This document shows, piece by piece, positions 7,731 to 15,649 of a stretch of DNA of 64,000 nucleotides. Source of the stretch: Bacillus sp. Marseille-Q1617 (GTDB lineage Bacteria > Bacillota > Bacilli > Bacillales > Bacillaceae_B); assembly GCF_903645295.1 (NCBI RefSeq), contig NZ_CAHJXM010000001.1:372001-436000 (forward strand), in the 5' to 3' direction. Numbering within the stretch: position 1 is the stretch's first letter; each line of letters begins with the position of its first letter. The position numbers and the translations under genes are program-made. Under the pieces are notes generated by a model. That model was not told the origin of the DNA. It did not search any database and saw nothing but the letters and a program-made list of their open reading frames with translations.

Positions 7731-9983
7731 TTGAATAAAGCACTGACCAATTACTCGATCTATCCATTTGAAGCAGAGAAGACCGCCATCCCTACTGCCT
7801 CATTACATAAAGGACAAACTTCTGTGGACCTCGTGGCATCAGAAGAAGAGGATGCATTCTTTTTCAGGAAAATAGAAGAAGCGGGCATTCATTTGAATGA
7901 AGCGCAAATTTCTGCGGTGCGTCACGGCAGCGGTCCGTGTCTGACCCTTGCCGGTGCAGGTACCGGGAAGACGACCGTCCTTGTATGCCGTGCCGGTTAT
8001 TTGATGAAGGTGAAGAATATCCTTCCGCAGAATATTCTGCTCGTCACCTTTACGAAAAAAGCAGCAGAGGAAATGAAGCAGCGCATCAACTCTTTACCGG
8101 GTACTGAAGGACGGGGGCAGGGCGTCCAGGCGAGTACCTTTCATGCGTTATTCCTTTATTTACTGCGTTCAAGGCATTATACACAGGAAATCATCGGGAA
8201 TGAACGCTACAAGCAAATCATCCTGAAGCAGCTTCAGCGGGAAATGAATATTTATGATCCGTATGATGCCGAGACATTGCTTGCGAAGCTTTCACATTAT
8301 AAATTAAATAAAATGAACATAAAAGAAATGCCCTATTCTTCGAAATCGGATAAAGAAATCCGTGATATATTGATACGTTATGAAGAATGGAAGCGCAAAA
8401 ATCATAAAATGGACTTTGACGATATCCTGACCGAGGCATACGATTTGCTGGGCATGAATCCGAATCTATTGAAAAGCCTCCAGCACCGGTTTCAATACGT
8501 CATGGTGGATGAATTTCAGGATACGAATCTCATACAATATGAATTAATAAAAATGATTGCGGCCCACGGGAACCTGTTTGTCGTCGGGGATGATGACCAG
8601 ACGATCTATTCCTTCAACGGTGCCCGCAATGAGTTCATCCTTGATTTCGACCAGGAATTCCCGGAAGCGGAGATTGTGACGCTGAAAGAAAACTATCGTT
8701 CCGACGCATACATCATCGGACTCGGGAACGAGGTCATCGATCGAAATGTCCACCGGCGGAAAAAGAAATTGATTGCTACAAAGAAAGAAGAAAAGAAGCC
8801 TCTATATTCAAGGCCGGCCACGGCAGACGAAGAAGCGGTCTGGATTACGGAAGAAATTGAGAGATTGATAGAAGGAGGCTATTCTTACCGGGATATCACA
8901 ATTCTACATAGGACGATGAGCAGCGGACGGGCGGTTTTTGAGCAGCTGCTGATGAAGGAGATTCCTTTTCATCCTTACAATCAAAAGGATTCCCTTTTTT
9001 ATGAGAACTGGACCGTTAAACCTGTCGTCGATTACTTGAGACTGTGTATCGTTCCGCGGAATTTCGATGCAATCGGAAATATCCTGCCGACCATGTTCAT
9101 CAGAAGGGAGCAGGGCATGGCCCATATTTTACAGGAGGATGGAAGGGTCAGAAAGAAGTATCCGCTCATCCATCTCACAACCATGAACGGACTGAAGCCT
9201 TTTCAAGTGAAAAATATTAAAACGCGGATGAAGTTCATCAAATCCCTTCAAGAAGAATCACCTGAGACGGCCATCAAGAAAATCCGCAAAGAATTCTATC
9301 ATCAGTATATCGATGCCCAGGAATCCCATGTCGTGACAGAGCAGAAGGAACTGATCAAAGAAATGCTGACGGAACTTGAAGGGTCGGCGAAGAGGTTTGA
9401 AACGATTTCCAGCTTCATCAGTTTCATAGATGAAATGAAAGCAAAATATGAAGAAGTATATCAGGATAAGAGCGGCGAGAGCGACAGCGTTTCTCTTATG
9501 ACGATCCATCGTTCCAAAGGACTTGAATTTCCGGTTGTCTTCCTGATCGGAGCGATCGAAGGCAATTTGCCGCACAGCTCAGCCCTGAATGCCGGAAAGC
9601 TCGAGGACAAGATTTACAAAGAATCTGCACATAAAGAGAGCGGGGCATTGGAAGAAGAGAGAAGGCTTGTCTACGTGGCCATCACACGTGCGAAGGAAAA
9701 ACTTTATATATCATCCCCTGCTTATTACCAAGGGGAGACGAGAAAGTGTTCCCGCTTTATCAATGACATATTCAGCAATGAACCCCATCAGGAAGAAGTG
9801 AAAAGCGGCGGTTCCCGCGAAAAGCGGACCGGCAGGCTGAATGTGGTCAAAGCTTGGCTATGTACAAATAAACATTGCATTACGTGGCAAAGACGGGAAG
9901 CCGGTGAATCGGCTTCGGATAAAAAGAAATGTCCGATGTGTTCGAGTGTGATGGAACTTGGAGAGAAAGAAGTATATGGATAG
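7731..9983 (+). CDS. yjcD: UvrD/Rep-family ATP-dependent DNA helicase (YjcD-like)
   Basis: Superfamily 1A 3'-5' DNA helicase of 750 residues, resembling B. subtilis YjcD in length and layout. Motifs in order: Walker A GAGTGKT (75-81), TKKAAEEM (Ia), VDEFQDT (II), GDDDQTIYSFNGA (III), LKENYRS (IV), TIHRSKGLEFPVVF (V), EEERRLVYVAITRA (VI). A C-terminal CTNKHC...CPMC segment looks like a small zinc ribbon. The start TTG 7731 lies 8 bp after AAGGAG. It likely works in DNA repair or replication restart in the cytoplasm; the exact pathway is unproven. It stands alone, with palindromic repeats upstream and its own terminator. Confidence 0.9.
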   Translation: MNKALTNYSIYPFEAEKTAIPTASLHKGQTSVDLVASEEEDAFFFRKIEEAGIHLNEAQISAVRHGSGPCLTLAGAGTGKTTVLVCRAGYLMKVKNILPQNILLVTFTKKAAEEMKQRINSLPGTEGRGQGVQASTFHALFLYLLRSRHYTQEIIGNERYKQIILKQLQREMNIYDPYDAETLLAKLSHYKLNKMNIKEMPYSSKSDKEIRDILIRYEEWKRKNHKMDFDDILTEAYDLLGMNPNLLKSLQHRFQYVMVDEFQDTNLIQYELIKMIAAHGNLFVVGDDDQTIYSFNGARNEFILDFDQEFPEAEIVTLKENYRSDAYIIGLGNEVIDRNVHRRKKKLIATKKEEKKPLYSRPATADEEAVWITEEIERLIEGGYSYRDITILHRTMSSGRAVFEQLLMKEIPFHPYNQKDSLFYENWTVKPVVDYLRLCIVPRNFDAIGNILPTMFIRREQGMAHILQEDGRVRKKYPLIHLTTMNGLKPFQVKNIKTRMKFIKSLQEESPETAIKKIRKEFYHQYIDAQESHVVTEQKELIKEMLTELEGSAKRFETISSFISFIDEMKAKYEEVYQDKSGESDSVSLMTIHRSKGLEFPVVFLIGAIEGNLPHSSALNAGKLEDKIYKESAHKESGALEEERRLVYVAITRAKEKLYISSPAYYQGETRKCSRFINDIFSNEPHQEEVKSGGSREKRTGRLNVVKAWLCTNKHCITWQRREAGESASDKKKCPMCSSVMELGEKEVYG

Positions 9984-9987
9984 AAGA

Positions 9988-10014
9988 AAGTCCCTGCTTG
10001 TCAGGGGCTTTTTG
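9988..10014 (+). terminator. Intrinsic terminator of yjcD
   Basis: AGTCCCTG/CAGGGGCT stem with a CTTGT loop, directly followed by TTTTTG, starts 5 bp after the yjcD stop codon. Confidence 0.85.
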
Positions 10015-10053
10015 TTTAGTGTTTTAACACTGATCGTGCTGGAGGATTGAGAA

Positions 10054-10150
10054 GTTGAAAATACATCAATGGAAGTTAAAAATAAAAGTGAAAAAGTTGA
10101 AAATAAATTACCTGAAGTTGAAAACAAAATGATGAAAGTTGAAAATACAT
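10054..10150. repeat. Phased-word array: GTTGAAAA every 21 bp
   Basis: The word GTTGAAAA (one GTTAAAA) begins at 10054, 10075, 10096, 10117 and 10138: five units with exactly 21-bp spacing and unrelated spacers. It lies between convergent yjcD and the 47-aa gene. An open frame through it on the minus strand reads a repeated VFSTF only because of the period. Confidence 0.85.
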
Positions 10151-10248
10151 CTCCTTTAGCAAGGAATTTATAAAGAAATCGCTCGAAATATACCCATAAA
10201 AAAACGTTTCCACCGGAAGAAAACTCCTTTCCAATGAAAACGCCGCTT

Positions 10249-10392
10249 TTACTGCGAAAAATTGTCATGATCCTTATGGGGATCGATTCGCTTCGAATCA
10301 TTTGAGTCCAGTGCTTGTCTTAAGAAATAGATGAGGACGCCTAAAATCGTGCCAAGGAATACAACGAACCCGATAGTCGTCAAAATACCCAT
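10249..10392 (-). CDS. 47-aa single-span membrane peptide
   Basis: Short gene with a strong GGAGG site 7 bp before ATG 10392 (an out-of-frame ATG lies 4 bp upstream). The product begins MGILTTIGFVVFLGTILGVL, one transmembrane helix of about 20 residues, followed by a charged tail with DSNDSKRIDPHKDHD. Tiny one-span proteins like this are common in Bacillus and often unannotated. No family is recognised. Two 22-bp direct repeats lie just upstream of its ribosome binding site, within the likely promoter or leader. Confidence 0.65.
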   Translation of the reverse strand: MGILTTIGFVVFLGTILGVLIYFLRQALDSNDSKRIDPHKDHDNFSQ

Positions 10393-10407
10393 TCATCTTC
10401 CTCCTTC

Positions 10408-10451
10408 CGTCTTACTAGTTAGGACGAGCCGTCTTACTAGTTATGACGAAT
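10408..10451 (-). promoter_or_regulatory. Direct repeat ahead of the 47-aa peptide gene
   Basis: CGTCTTACTAGTTA begins at 10408 and again at 10430, each followed by GGACGA or TGACGA, a 22-bp spaced direct repeat. It could be a regulator site for the minus-strand gene or a short phased-word array of two units. Confidence 0.45.
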
Positions 10452-10580
10452 TCTTCAAGAATTTAAACCTTTATACGTTAAGTCTATGAACATTTTTTGA
10501 AATTTATATCTTATGTAGGTCAATTATGTGCAGAGGGATTGAAGAGGTGGAATTTTGGCTGGGGGGGTTGTCTTTTGTTT

Positions 10581-10690
10581 TGTACCTGGTACATTCAGCA
10601 AGGTTTGTACCAGGTACAAACCGGGCGGAGTGTACCTGGTACGCAGAGGTTGAGCCTGGCTCAAAATAGCTGAATTGAGCCAGGCACCGG
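10581..10690. repeat. Palindromic-word array (GTACCTGGTAC / GAGCCTGGCTC)
   Basis: TGTACCTGGTACA-type words begin at 10581, 10606 and 10631; TGAGCCTGGCTCA-type words at 10651 and 10676. Spacing is 25, 25, 20 and 25 bp and the central T/A alternates, so neighbours are inverted copies able to pair. A second such array lies at 26436. No coding frame. Confidence 0.75.
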
Positions 10691-10713
10691 CTTAACAATA
10701 AACAAATAAAAAA

Positions 10714-10742
10714 GAAGCAGCTTCACAAGCTGCTTCCAACCA
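10714..10742 (-). terminator. Terminator of kynB
   Basis: On the minus strand GAAGCAGCTT and AAGCTGCTTC pair around a GTG loop and are followed by TTTTTTA. It lies just downstream of the kynB stop. Confidence 0.88.
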
Positions 10743-10749
10743 ACGATTA

Positions 10750-11376
10750 TTATGCCTCCCGGTCAATCAATACTGCGCGGACCGGAGAACCGTCTGCGTC
10801 CTTAAGAGGGAGGGGCATGGCGTACAGTTCATAATACCCGGGCGCCACATCCTTCAATACGATACCCTCCAGGATCAGGACATCATTTTCTGTCAGGGCG
10901 TGATGGGCTTCCATTTCCTTGCTGTCCAGCTCATCCACTGAAGGGAGGTCGACTCCGATTAGGTGGATGCCGTTCTTTTTTAAAAAAGGGGCCAGTTCCG
11001 GCCTGATCGGAGGGATGGATTCAGGAAATGCTTGAAGATCCTTCCATGCTTCCGTCTTGAAAAGTACCTTATTTACAGAAGAAAGGTCAATACTAGAAAG
11101 CTGCTCTGGACCAATGCTCTCAGCCCCGTCAATTGATACGACGACCGCAGGACCGATATAATGATCCAGCGGCAGATCCAAAATCCGCTTTCCGTCACTT
11201 TTAAAATGGAACGGGGCATCCACATGGGTTCCCGTATGGGCGCTCATATTCAGCTGTCCGACATTGACGGATCCGGTTTCTTCCATGGACCAGTTCAATG
11301 AAAAAGAAAAAGGGGTGTCACCCGGCCAAACGGGTGTGCCGTCATGAAGCGGCTGTGAAATATCGATGATTTTCAT
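10750..11376 (-). CDS. kynB: Kynurenine formamidase (arylformamidase)
   Basis: Hydrolyses N-formylkynurenine to kynurenine and formate in aerobic tryptophan breakdown. The 208-residue cyclase-family protein carries the metal-site signature SAHTGTHVDAPFHF near residue 50 and ends with VLIDREA, with the usual KynB length (about 208). Start ATG 11376 follows an AAAGGAGGATC site. It is the second gene of a kynU-kynB transcript with a 12-bp gap. kynA (tryptophan 2,3-dioxygenase), the step before it, is not in the window. The adjacent kynU makes this assignment firm. Confidence 0.92.
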   Translation of the reverse strand: MKIIDISQPLHDGTPVWPGDTPFSFSLNWSMEETGSVNVGQLNMSAHTGTHVDAPFHFKSDGKRILDLPLDHYIGPAVVVSIDGAESIGPEQLSSIDLSSVNKVLFKTEAWKDLQAFPESIPPIRPELAPFLKKNGIHLIGVDLPSVDELDSKEMEAHHALTENDVLILEGIVLKDVAPGYYELYAMPLPLKDADGSPVRAVLIDREA

Positions 11377-11388
11377 TTTGATCCTCCT

Positions 11389-12666
11389 TTAAGCTACAAC
11401 GTTACGGACGTTTTCGAATTGTTTATATTCTTCATTCTCCATGATTTTTTTCAAAATCTGAACTGTATCCCAAACGTCCTCATAGGACGAATACAGGGCG
11501 ACCGGAGCCAGGCGGATATTATTCGGCGCACGGAAATCCGGTGTCACTTTGTTGGCCTTAAGGGCTTTGCAAATTCTGGCGGCTTCGTCGTGCTTGAGGC
11601 TTACGTGGCCGCCGCGGCGTTCGTCTTCCAGTGGATTGCAAATTGTGAACCCGCAGCCTGAGAGCTCCTGGTTCAACAGATCCATCAAGAATCTTGTCAG
11701 CGAGAGGGATTTCTTTCGAAGTTCCCCGATCCCTGCTTCCTCAAATAGTTCAAGTGAACCGAGTAATGGCGCACTGCTCAGAATGTGTGGCGTCCCAATC
11801 TGGAAAGCACCCGCCGATTCTGCGGGGGTGAGCACATGCTCCATATCAAATTGCTTGTCTTTCCGTGATCCGAACCAGCCCGACAAGCCCGGTTTCTTCC
11901 CAAAGTGCTTTTCATGGACAAATAATCCACCGACACCGCCAGGACCGCTGTTCAAATATTTATAATTGCACCAGACGGCAAAATCCACTCCATCTTCATG
12001 AAGGGCGTGGGGGAGGGCTCCAATCGAATGGGCAAGATCAAATCCGATGACAATTCCACGCTTATGAGCTTCCTCCGTCAACCGTTTCATATCCAGCAGC
12101 TGACCGCTGCGGTATAAGACAGAAGGAAGGAGGATCAGGGCGATATCTTCTGTCATCGCGTCGATGATATCTTCTTCCACCAGAGTATATCCGTCCCGGC
12201 TTTTCACCTGTACGAGATGGTCTTCATGGTTATACCCCTTTGATTCGAGCTGACTTTGAATCGCATAGATATCTGAAGGGAAGGTCAATTCATCAGCCAG
12301 GATCTTTGTCCTGTTTCCTTGAGGCTGATAGAATGTGGCAATCAGCTGGTGCAGGTTGGTCGTGATGGATCCGGTCACAATGACTTCTTCCTTTTTGGCA
12401 CCGACTAACGGAGCCGTTTTCCCGCCCAGTTTTTCAGAATAATAGAACCAGGGCTCGGCGCCATCCATCCAGCCGTCGATTCCGTGTTCCTTCCAATCTT
12501 CCAGCGAAGTATAAAGCGCTTTCTCGGCGCGTTTCGATAATAATCCGAGAGAGTTGCCGTCCATGTAGCAGTGGCCGTCTTTTATGTAAAATTCCTCTTT
12601 GAAATGAGCGAGGGAGTCGCTCTTATCAAGTTCTCTTGCATGATCCAGTGTAAGCTTCTGTGACAT
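11389..12666 (-). CDS. kynU: Kynureninase
   Basis: PLP-dependent enzyme that cleaves kynurenine to anthranilate and alanine (and 3-hydroxykynurenine similarly). 425 residues from ATG 12666, which has AAAGGCGG upstream; the frame is open to 12747 but the extension lacks a site and overlaps the promoter. Seen: DGNSLG near residue 30, [10 protein letters not shown] phosphate-binding loop, [13 protein letters not shown], and the PLP lysine in [12 protein letters not shown]. First gene of the kyn transcript and followed at 12 bp by kynB. Anthranilate made here could feed tryptophan or quinolone-type pathways; nothing adjacent indicates which. Confidence 0.93.
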   Translation of the reverse strand: MSQKLTLDHARELDKSDSLAHFKEEFYIKDGHCYMDGNSLGLLSKRAEKALYTSLEDWKEHGIDGWMDGAEPWFYYSEKLGGKTAPLVGAKKEEVIVTGSITTNLHQLIATFYQPQGNRTKILADELTFPSDIYAIQSQLESKGYNHEDHLVQVKSRDGYTLVEEDIIDAMTEDIALILLPSVLYRSGQLLDMKRLTEEAHKRGIVIGFDLAHSIGALPHALHEDGVDFAVWCNYKYLNSGPGGVGGLFVHEKHFGKKPGLSGWFGSRKDKQFDMEHVLTPAESAGAFQIGTPHILSSAPLLGSLELFEEAGIGELRKKSLSLTRFLMDLLNQELSGCGFTICNPLEDERRGGHVSLKHDEAARICKALKANKVTPDFRAPNNIRLAPVALYSSYEDVWDTVQILKKIMENEEYKQFENVRNVVA

Positions 12667-12702
12667 ATTGATCCCGCCTTTATAGATTTCTGCTCTATAA
12701 AA

Positions 12703-12731
12703 ATCATAATCTAAATGGTTTGAATAGTAAA
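12703..12731 (-). promoter_or_regulatory. Sigma-A promoter for kynU-kynB
   Basis: Reading the minus strand, TTTACT (12726-12731) and TATGAT (12703-12708) are separated by 17 bp, with the kynU ribosome binding site about 25 bp further on. Good match to the vegetative consensus. Confidence 0.65.
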
Positions 12732-12802
12732 ACATTTCACAGGGCATGCATGAGGAGATTAATAAAAGGATGAAAGTGCATGGCGGGGTGAAGAGGCTGG
12801 TT

Positions 12803-12918
12803 GACGGAATTAAATGGATTTGTGACGGAATTATATAGTTAATTGCCGGAATTAATTAAAAAAGTAACGGAAATATCGTGTGGTTTGACTGGATTTTTCA
12901 GAATAACTGACGGAATTA
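12803..12918. repeat. Phased-word array: GACGGAATTA every 21 bp
   Basis: Units begin at 12803, 12824, 12845, 12866, 12887 and 12909 (GACGGAATTA, with GCCGGAATTA, AACGGAAAT and GACTGGATT variants). Spacing is 21, 21, 21, 21 and 22 bp. It lies upstream of the kyn promoter and downstream of the rpiR-type gene. No coding frame. Confidence 0.8.
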
Positions 12919-12994
12919 ACAGGCTGCAGTGAACGAAATCGCATCTAAATTCCAGCTGCAACCTAAAAATACCGAAAAATTCGCTGCCCAAATC

Positions 12995-13026
12995 AAAAAA
13001 GACGCAGACCGCCAACGGTCTCACGC
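12995..13026 (-). terminator. Terminator of the RpiR-type regulator gene
   Basis: Minus strand AGACCG/CGGTCT stem with TTGG loop, then GCGTCTTTTTT, located directly after the regulator stop codon. Confidence 0.75.
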
Positions 13027-13034
13027 CTCACTGC

Positions 13035-13889
13035 TTAGATCCTTTTCACCGAAATCGCGCTTCGCATCTTCTTCAGAGCTTCCTGCCCGGTCGCTTCACG
13101 CCTCATCATGATGTTTACATACAGCGTATCAATCAGCGTCAGTTGGGCGATTCGGGAGGAAAGGGCTTCTGAACGGTAGTCGGTTTCCTCTGAAACGGTA
13201 TAGAGGGGGATGTCGACTTCCCGGCTTAATGGGGATTTGGCGAAGTTCGTTATACAAAGCGTCTTCGCGCCCGTTTCCTTCACGACTTCCAAGACTTGCA
13301 GGATATCTTTTGTAGACCCGCTGTGCGAAATGAAGACCGCGCAATCCTTTTCGGTCATCTGGGAAGCGGTCATCAGCTGGATGTGGCTGTCAGAAGTCGC
13401 CCGGACCCGCAGTCCTGTGCGAATCAATTTATGATACGCATCAAGTGCAATCACGCCTGAGCCGCCGCTGCCGAAGAATTCGATCGATTCGGCTCCAGTT
13501 AATGCATCCACCGCCTCCTGAAGTTTTTTCTCGTCAACGACCATCAATGTGTCTTCGATTGTTTTGATATTTGAACGGAAGACTTTGGAAGCGATTGTTT
13601 GGGGAGTATCCCCTTCATCCACTCGTTCATGAATGTCTTTCAGCCCTGTTACGATTTCAGATGCAAGGGCTATTTTCATGGCCTGATAGCCTTTGAAGCC
13701 GATTCTTTTGCAAAAGCGGAAGACGGTCGAATCCGCTACACCTAAATCTTCGGCCAGACCGTTGATGGTGGAATGTATGATGTGGGTGGGGTTTTCCAGT
13801 ATATAATCGGCAATTTTCCGTTCGGTTTCACTAAACTGTGGATAATGAGAGCGGATGCTTGCCAGGCAATGCTGATGCTCTTTCATCAT
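13035..13889 (-). CDS. RpiR/MurR-family transcriptional regulator (gluconate)
   Basis: DNA-binding regulator of 284 residues: an N-terminal HTH_6 domain (about 10-85, with GLAEDLGVADSTVFRFCKRIGFKGYQ) and a C-terminal SIS sugar-phosphate binding domain (about 120-270, FGSGGSGVIALDAYHKL, FISHSGSTKDIL). It is divergent from gntP-gntK and probably senses gluconate or a phosphorylated derivative. Start ATG 13889 is preferred because AGGAGT lies 8 bp upstream; ATG 13916 lacks a site. B. subtilis uses a GntR-family repressor for this operon, so an RpiR protein here is a different solution. Four GAAAAATATTTTTC palindromes in the divergent region are candidate operators. Confidence 0.85.
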   Translation of the reverse strand: MMKEHQHCLASIRSHYPQFSETERKIADYILENPTHIIHSTINGLAEDLGVADSTVFRFCKRIGFKGYQAMKIALASEIVTGLKDIHERVDEGDTPQTIASKVFRSNIKTIEDTLMVVDEKKLQEAVDALTGAESIEFFGSGGSGVIALDAYHKLIRTGLRVRATSDSHIQLMTASQMTEKDCAVFISHSGSTKDILQVLEVVKETGAKTLCITNFAKSPLSREVDIPLYTVSEETDYRSEALSSRIAQLTLIDTLYVNIMMRREATGQEALKKMRSAISVKRI

Positions 13890-13945
13890 GGGCAACACTC
13901 CTGTAAGGGTTTTCATACTATTATTATACTAAAATAAAAGAAAAA

Positions 13946-14053
13946 GAAAAATATTTTTTGTAAACGGTTGCAAATAGAAAAATATTTTTTATAATAGAGA
14001 TATCAAGAAAAAATAATTTTTCCTCCCAGACACTTTTCTGAAAAATATTTTCC
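13946..14053. promoter_or_regulatory. Four phased palindromes, candidate RpiR operators
   Basis: GAAAAATATTTTTT at 13946 and 13977, GAAAAAATAATTTTTCC at 14007, GAAAAATATTTTCC at 14040. Spacings of 31, 30 and 33 bp are close to three helical turns. They occupy the region between the divergent regulator and gntP. Confidence 0.6.
13959..13972. promoter_or_regulatory. Candidate cre site (CcpA)
   Basis: TGTAAACGGTTGCA matches TGWAANCGNTNWCA at all but one position. It lies between the divergent rpiR-type and gntP genes. Confidence 0.55.
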
Positions 14054-14094
14054 GAGCATGATAGACTGTGAGTGTCAGATACATAAAGGTTTAA

Positions 14095-14108
14095 TGTAAA
14101 CGCTTTAA
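14095..14108. promoter_or_regulatory. Second candidate cre site upstream of gntP
   Basis: TGTAAACGCTTTAA fits the cre consensus at 13 of 14 positions, about 55 bp ahead of the gntP start, consistent with catabolite repression of gluconate uptake. Confidence 0.5.
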
Positions 14109-14163
14109 TGGTATGGGTGGAATAAGGAAATAGGTATATTAAAAAAGAAGGGTAGGGGTTAAC

Positions 14164-15507
14164 ATGTCAGATCAAATGCTGATATTGGTTGCGTTAGCAG
14201 GAATTTTTCTTCTATTATTTTTAGTTATTAAAACAAAGCTTCATGCCTTTGTTGCACTGCTCCTTGTAAGTTTAATCGTGGGGATTGCAGCAGGAATGCC
14301 GCTTGGCGATGTTGTCACCTCGATCCAGGACGGTATGGGAGGAACTCTCGGATTCGTCGCTGTCGTCGTTGGTTTAGGTGCGATGTTCGGGAGAATGCTT
14401 GAAGTCTCCGGAGGGGCGGAACGTCTTGCCCAGACGCTGATCAACAAATTTGGAGAAGATAAAGCACAATGGTCTCTTGGTATCACAGGATTCCTTGTAG
14501 CGATTCCGGTATTTTTCGATGTAGGGTTCATCATTCTTGTTCCGATTGTGTATGGACTGGCAAAGAAAACAGGAAAGTCTTTATTGTACTATGGTATTCC
14601 ACTGCTTGCGGGGCTTGCCGTCACACACAGTTTCATCCCGCCGACACCTGGGCCGATTGCGGTCGCTGACCTGATCGGAGCGGATCTTGGCTGGGTCATT
14701 CTTTTCGGTGTGATTGCCGGTATCCCGTCCATGATCATTGCCGGGCCGTTTTTTGCAAAATATATTTCAAAGAAAATTCATGCCGTTGTGCCTGATTATA
14801 TGCAAGTTGAAGAAATAGAATATGATAAAGAACTGCCAAGCTTTGGTCTTATTGCATCTTTAATCTCCATTCCTTTGTTTTTAATTCTCTTGAATACGCT
14901 GTCGGGCGTACTATTAGAGGAAGGAAATGCGCTTCGTTCCGTGTTGACGTTCCTTGGTCACCCTTTCGTGGCGCTGACAATTGCCACGATTCTTACATTC
15001 GTCCTTCTTGGTACGAAGCGGGGATACACGAGGGATGAAGTACAGGAGATTGCCACAAAAGCCCTTGAGCCTGCAGGGATCATCATCCTGGTAACAGGTG
15101 CCGGGGGAGTCTTCAAACAAGTTTTGATTGATTCAGGCGTTGGTGAAGTACTTGGTGAAATGATGGCGGGATCAAGCCTGCCTCCGATCGCCCTTGCATT
15201 CTTGATCGCGATGGTCGTCCGTGTTGCACAAGGTTCTGCGACAGTTTCGATGGTCACTGCAGCAGGGTTGATGAGTCCTTTGATTTCCACTTTGGGATTA
15301 GAGGGGCCTGTGCTTGGTTTGATGGTTATCGCCATTGCATCCGGTGCAACAGTATTCTCACACGTAAATGACAGCGGATTCTGGCTGGTTAACCGTTACT
15401 TTGGATTGGACGTAAAAGATACGTTGAAATCATGGACGGTGATGGAAACACTCATAGGTTTCGTCGGATTCGCCGTAGCGTTCATCTTGGGTATTTTTAT
15501 CTCGTAA
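14164..15507 (+). CDS. gntP: Gluconate permease, GntP family
   Basis: H+-coupled gluconate uptake protein of the cell membrane, 447 residues with about 12-14 hydrophobic segments, the usual GntP length. Family phrases include TLGFVAVVVGLGAMFGRMLEVSGGAERLA (residues 60-88, shown only in part as recognition), FFDVGFIILVPI, TPGPIAVAD and AQGSATVSMVTAAGL. ATG 14164 follows GGTAGGGGTTAAC. It leads the gluconate genes, with gntK 140 bp downstream. Two hairpins in the gap could tune expression of gntK. Probably controlled by the divergent RpiR-type regulator and CcpA. Confidence 0.92.
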   Translation: MSDQMLILVALAGIFLLLFLVIKTKLHAFVALLLVSLIVGIAAGMPLGDVVTSIQDGMGGTLGFVAVVVGLGAMFGRMLEVSGGAERLAQTLINKFGEDKAQWSLGITGFLVAIPVFFDVGFIILVPIVYGLAKKTGKSLLYYGIPLLAGLAVTHSFIPPTPGPIAVADLIGADLGWVILFGVIAGIPSMIIAGPFFAKYISKKIHAVVPDYMQVEEIEYDKELPSFGLIASLISIPLFLILLNTLSGVLLEEGNALRSVLTFLGHPFVALTIATILTFVLLGTKRGYTRDEVQEIATKALEPAGIIILVTGAGGVFKQVLIDSGVGEVLGEMMAGSSLPPIALAFLIAMVVRVAQGSATVSMVTAAGLMSPLISTLGLEGPVLGLMVIAIASGATVFSHVNDSGFWLVNRYFGLDVKDTLKSWTVMETLIGFVGFAVAFILGIFIS

Positions 15508-15529
15508 AGGTTTCATACTAAAGGTAGTG

Positions 15530-15606
15530 GAAAGGAAGGGCAGCGATGCTTCTTCCTTTTCTCTATTTCATACATAACGGGTGACTTTACGTCATCCCCG
15601 TTTTAT
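15530..15606 (+). terminator. Two stem-loops in the gntP-gntK gap
   Basis: GAAAGGAAG pairs with CTTCTTCCTTTTC (about 15530-15563), and AACGGGTGAC with GTCATCCCCGTT, followed by TTAT (15576-15605). They may act as a partial terminator or mRNA processing signal between the two gluconate genes. Confidence 0.5.
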
Positions 15607-15649
15607 ACTTGTCACAGCAATGATTGTCTCTACTTGAGGAGGAATGGAC

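Noticed and set aside
9858-10301. 147-aa minus-strand frame with repeated VFSTF
   Set aside because: The repeat is produced by the 21-bp GTTGAAAA array; no ribosome binding site and it overlaps the yjcD end and the 47-aa gene.
12929-13111. 60-aa plus-strand frame antisense to the regulator end
   Set aside because: Crosses a terminator and the 3' end of the regulator gene; no start signal.
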